Shown: piece after piece, positions 61,610 through 64,000 of the stretch
How the letters are laid out: each line of letters opens with the position of its first letter
Numbering within the stretch: the first letter of the stretch is position 1
DNA from: Pseudomonas aestuarii
GTDB taxonomy: Bacteria > Pseudomonadota > Gammaproteobacteria > Pseudomonadales > Pseudomonadaceae
Length of the DNA stretch: 64,000 nucleotides
Assembly (NCBI RefSeq): GCF_027988105.1
Contig: NZ_JAQJZJ010000007.1
Coordinates: 62,001-126,000 of the forward strand
Reading direction: 5' to 3'
The notes under the pieces: model-generated
What the model saw: the letters and a program-made list of their open reading frames with translations, nothing else
Databases searched by the model: none
What the model was told of the DNA's origin: nothing
Translations under genes and position numbers: made by a program

Positions 61610-63334
61610 ATGTCGAGGAATCGTGCGTTACATCCGCAACCGCTGCTGCAGGGATTTGCCGCTAGTCTGCTGCTGACCCTGGCCGCCTGCAATGCCGCTC
61701 AATCGGAGCCGCCGCAGGTTCAAGTTGTTGATCGGGAGTTGGCAGTAGCCGCCGTTGAGCAACCCCAGGCGTTGCCGCGGGCACAGAAAACCGAGTTGCA
61801 GCGTCAGGCCGTCGTCGCTTCGCGGCCGGCGGCGGGTCAATCTGGGGCTTCTATGGCGGACTCTCTGCCGTCGGCGTTCCGCGAGCAATATCGCGAGCAG
61901 TACCAGAAACTCGCCGATAACCCGGTGCATGCGGTGGCCGAAACGCCGGTGTCGACCTTCAGTGTCGACGTGGACACCGGCAGCTACGCCAACGTCCGGC
62001 GTTTTCTCAATCAGGGCCAGTTGCCGCCGGCCGAGGCGGTGCGGCTGGAGGAGTTGGTAAATTACTTCCCCTATGCCTATCCGCTGCCGACCGGCGATAC
62101 GCCCTTTGGCGTCGGCACCGAACTGGCGGTGACGCCGTGGAACCCGCAGAGCCGGCTGCTGCGTATCGCGATCAAGGCGGCGGATCTGTCGGTGGCGGCC
62201 ATGCCGCCGGCCAATCTGGTGTTTCTGGTGGATGTCTCCGGTTCGATGGGCAGGCGCGAAGGGCTGCCGCTGGTGCAGAGCACGCTGAAGCTGCTGGTCG
62301 AGCAGTTGCGCAGCGAGGATAAGGTGTCCCTGGTGGTCTATGCCGGCTCGTCCAGCGTGGTGCTGGAGCCGACTGCTGGCAGCGACAAGGCCAGGATCCG
62401 CGCGGCTATCGATCAGTTGCGCGCTGGCGGTTCGACGGCCGGCGAGTCGGGCATTCAGCTAGCCTATCAGCAGGCGCAGCAGGGTTTTATCGAGAACGGC
62501 ATCAACCGCATCCTGCTGGCCACCGATGGCGACTTCAATGTCGGCATCAGCGATTTCGAGACGCTCAAGCAGTTGGCGGCGGACAAGCGCAAGAGCGGGA
62601 TATCCCTGACCACTCTGGGCTTCGGCACCGACAACTACAACGAGCAGTTGATGGAGCAGTTGGCCGATGCCGGCGATGGCAATTACGCCTATATCGACAA
62701 CCTGCGCGAGGCGCGCAAGGTGCTGGTCGATCAGCTCGGCTCGACCCTGGCCACCGTCGCCAGGGACGTGAAGATCCAGGTCGAGTTCAACCCGGCGCGG
62801 GTCAGCGAGTACCGCCTGCTCGGCTATGAGAATCGCGCGCTGAAGCGGGAAGATTTCCGCAACGACAAGGTCGATGCCGGCGAGATCGGCGCCGGCCATA
62901 CGGTCACCGCGCTCTATGAAATAGTCCCGGCTGGCAATAAGGGCTGGCTGGAACCGCTGCGCTATCGGCAGGCGGAAAAAGCCACCGGCAAGCAGGGCGA
63001 ACTGGCGCTGCTGCGCATCCGCTTCAAGGCGCCGCAGCAGGGCAACAGCAAGCTGCTGGAAATCCCCATCGAGGCGCAGCGCACCACCGCGACGATTGCT
63101 CGGGCCAGCGAGGATCTGCGTTTCGCCGCCGCCGTCGCCGCCTTTGCCCAGCAGCTGAAAGGCGGGCGCTACACCGGTGCGTTCGAGCTGCCAGCAACCG
63201 CCGAGCTGGCCCGTAGCGGCAAGGGCGAGGACCGCTTTGGCCTGCGCGGCGAGTTTGTCCAGCTGGTCGAGCTGGCGCAAAGCCTGCAAACTCCGGCTTC
63301 ATTCCCCGCGCCCAGCGCTGCCAAGGTCGATTGA
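61610..63334 (+). CDS. VWA-domain lipoprotein, YfbK type
   Basis: A 574-residue protein with lipobox TLAAC near residue 24, an N-terminal domain with PVSTFSVDVDTGSYANVRRFLNQGQLPP typical of YfbK, a von Willebrand A domain with a complete MIDAS (FLVDVSGSMGR near 210, a Thr/Ser in GGSTAGESG, LATDGDFNVG) and a C-terminal DUF3520 region. It would bind a metal-dependent partner on the periplasmic side. ATG at 61610 follows AAGGAG. It overlaps or abuts the sigma factor gene. Confidence 0.92.
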   Translation: MSRNRALHPQPLLQGFAASLLLTLAACNAAQSEPPQVQVVDRELAVAAVEQPQALPRAQKTELQRQAVVASRPAAGQSGASMADSLPSAFREQYREQYQKLADNPVHAVAETPVSTFSVDVDTGSYANVRRFLNQGQLPPAEAVRLEELVNYFPYAYPLPTGDTPFGVGTELAVTPWNPQSRLLRIAIKAADLSVAAMPPANLVFLVDVSGSMGRREGLPLVQSTLKLLVEQLRSEDKVSLVVYAGSSSVVLEPTAGSDKARIRAAIDQLRAGGSTAGESGIQLAYQQAQQGFIENGINRILLATDGDFNVGISDFETLKQLAADKRKSGISLTTLGFGTDNYNEQLMEQLADAGDGNYAYIDNLREARKVLVDQLGSTLATVARDVKIQVEFNPARVSEYRLLGYENRALKREDFRNDKVDAGEIGAGHTVTALYEIVPAGNKGWLEPLRYRQAEKATGKQGELALLRIRFKAPQQGNSKLLEIPIEAQRTTATIARASEDLRFAAAVAAFAQQLKGGRYTGAFELPATAELARSGKGEDRFGLRGEFVQLVELAQSLQTPASFPAPSAAKVD

Positions 63335-63336
63335 GC

Positions 63337-63933
63337 GTGACTGTCCAGCCTGTTGCCCCACTGCCTGACGAAGAGGACGCCGCCTTGTTGCGGCGGTATC
63401 GCCAGGGTGATGCCGAGGCGTTTGCGCTGCTCTATCAGCGCCATCGCCTCGGCCTGTTTCGTTTTCTCTGTGGCCTGTGCGGCGACCCGACGCTGGCCGA
63501 GGAGGTGTTCCAGGACACCTGGATGAGCCTGATCCGCAGCCAGTCGCTGCAGCGCGAGGCCGTGCTGTTCAAGACTTGGCTGTACCAGATCGCGCGCAAT
63601 CGGCTGATCGATCACTGGCGCAAAACCGGCCGTCGGCAGGCAACGCATGAGGCGTTCGACGAGCAGCTGCATGATCAGCCGTGCAGCGAGAGCGATCCTG
63701 AACAGCAGTTCGGCCTGAGTCGCGATAAGCAGCGCTTGCAGGCGGCGCTGGACGACCTGCCGCCGGAGCAACGCGAAGTCTTCCTGCTGCGCGCCCATGG
63801 CGATCTGGAGCTGCACGAGATCGCCGAGCTGACCCGCACGCCGGCGGAAACGGTGAAAAGCCGTTTGCGTTATGCGTTGCAGAAATTACGCCGGCTGCTG
63901 GCTGATCCGGCCGCCGAGGAGTTGCCCGTATGA
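63337..63933 (+). CDS. ECF-type sigma factor
   Basis: A 198-residue sigma factor with region 2 (AFALLYQRHRLGLFRFLCGL ... AEEVFQDTWMSLIR ... FKTWLYQIARNRLIDHWRK) and region 4 (LDDLPPEQREVFLLRAHGDLELHEIAELTRTPAETVKSRLRYAL). GTG at 63337 is my choice; TTG at 63331, which overlaps the VWA stop, is an alternative. Likely made with the VWA lipoprotein, whose signal it may convert to transcription. Confidence 0.9.
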   Translation: MTVQPVAPLPDEEDAALLRRYRQGDAEAFALLYQRHRLGLFRFLCGLCGDPTLAEEVFQDTWMSLIRSQSLQREAVLFKTWLYQIARNRLIDHWRKTGRRQATHEAFDEQLHDQPCSESDPEQQFGLSRDKQRLQAALDDLPPEQREVFLLRAHGDLELHEIAELTRTPAETVKSRLRYALQKLRRLLADPAAEELPV

Positions 63934-64000
63934 ACCGCGATCAATACGACCCGCAAGACGTGGCGCAAGAGCGGGCCTTGCTCGAACACTTTCGCGCCCA
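63930..64000 (+). CDS. 5' end of a gene after the sigma factor, possibly an anti-sigma factor
   Basis: The ATG at 63930 overlaps the sigma factor stop (ATGA) and 23 codons are open to the window edge (MNRDQYDPQDVAQERALLEHF). Overlap with an ECF gene suggests a cognate regulator, but nothing in the visible part proves it. Confidence 0.6.
   Translation, partial: MNRDQYDPQDVAQERALLEHFRA

Overview
The window is a chromosomal segment of a Pseudomonas species. The DNA is GC-rich, and the gene order closely follows, as I remember it, the P. aeruginosa PAO1 block from nagZ (PA3005) back to plaF (PA2949). Diagnostic members include the long pseudomonad-type GAPDH beside mfd, the nqrABCDEF operon, lolCDE, a long RNase E with REER-type repeats, plsX followed directly by fabD without fabH, pilZ beside holB, and the divergent etfD / etfBA pair. 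I see no prophage, transposase, integrase, CRISPR array, tRNA or rRNA. Apart from a few small clusters this is core chromosome.

Layout. 1-2.1 kb: end of an L,D-transpeptidase gene, nagZ and mtnP (wall and nucleoside recycling). 2.2-6.2 kb, minus strand: csiV-like gene and mfd. 6.3-7.8 kb: gap. 7.8-8.4 kb, minus: exported chalcone-isomerase-like protein. 8.7-15.8 kb: complete Na+-NQR operon with its flavin transferase apbE and maturation factor nqrM, preceded by a leader that can fold extensively. 15.9-17.3 kb: sthA. 17.5-19.1 kb, minus: glycerophosphodiesterase, small exported protein, PilZ-domain protein. 19.2-22.4 kb: lolCDE. 22.5-23.0 kb, minus: DUF2062 protein. 23.1-30.0 kb: comEC, then exbB-exbD-lpxK-Trm112-like-kdsB-ptpA-murB, an envelope operon. 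30.2-33.3 kb, minus: rne with a leader of about 500 nt. 33.9-36.5 kb: rluC, HAD phosphatase, sppA. 36.6-37.1 kb, minus: yceF-type maf. 37.2-46.7 kb: yceD-rpmF-plsX, fabD-fabG-acpP-fabF-pabC-mltG-tmk-holB-pilZ (fatty acid synthesis, folate, DNA replication, type IV pili). 46.8-47.5 kb: tatD. 47.6-49.0 kb, minus: probable RgsA sRNA and a class V aminotransferase. 49.1-53.0 kb: TetR regulator, MoaA-like protein, second radical SAM protein, DUF4823 lipoprotein, DUF1285 protein. 53.0-56.7 kb: etfD (minus) and etfBA (plus) around one PsrA-type operator. 56.8-57.7 kb, minus: plaF-like lipase. 57.8-59.8 kb: periplasmic solute-binding protein, DUF4398 lipoprotein, OmpA-like lipoprotein. 60.1-64.0 kb: MocR-type regulator, then a VWA lipoprotein, an ECF sigma factor and the start of a further gene.

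The most interesting signals are at RNA and regulatory level: (i) the nqrA leader, which has a 13-bp hairpin inside an outer stem and a duplicated arm that permits an alternative fold; (ii) the long rne leader, whose last nucleotides before the start codon are complementary to a site about 240 nt upstream; (iii) yceD and rluC, whose best promoters put transcription start at or within a few bases of the start codon (leaderless candidates); (iv) the PsrA box shared by the two electron-transfer-flavoprotein promoters. Protein-level candidates for follow-up are the two adjacent radical SAM proteins, the solute-binding/DUF4398/OmpA trio and the VWA/ECF-sigma operon at the right edge.
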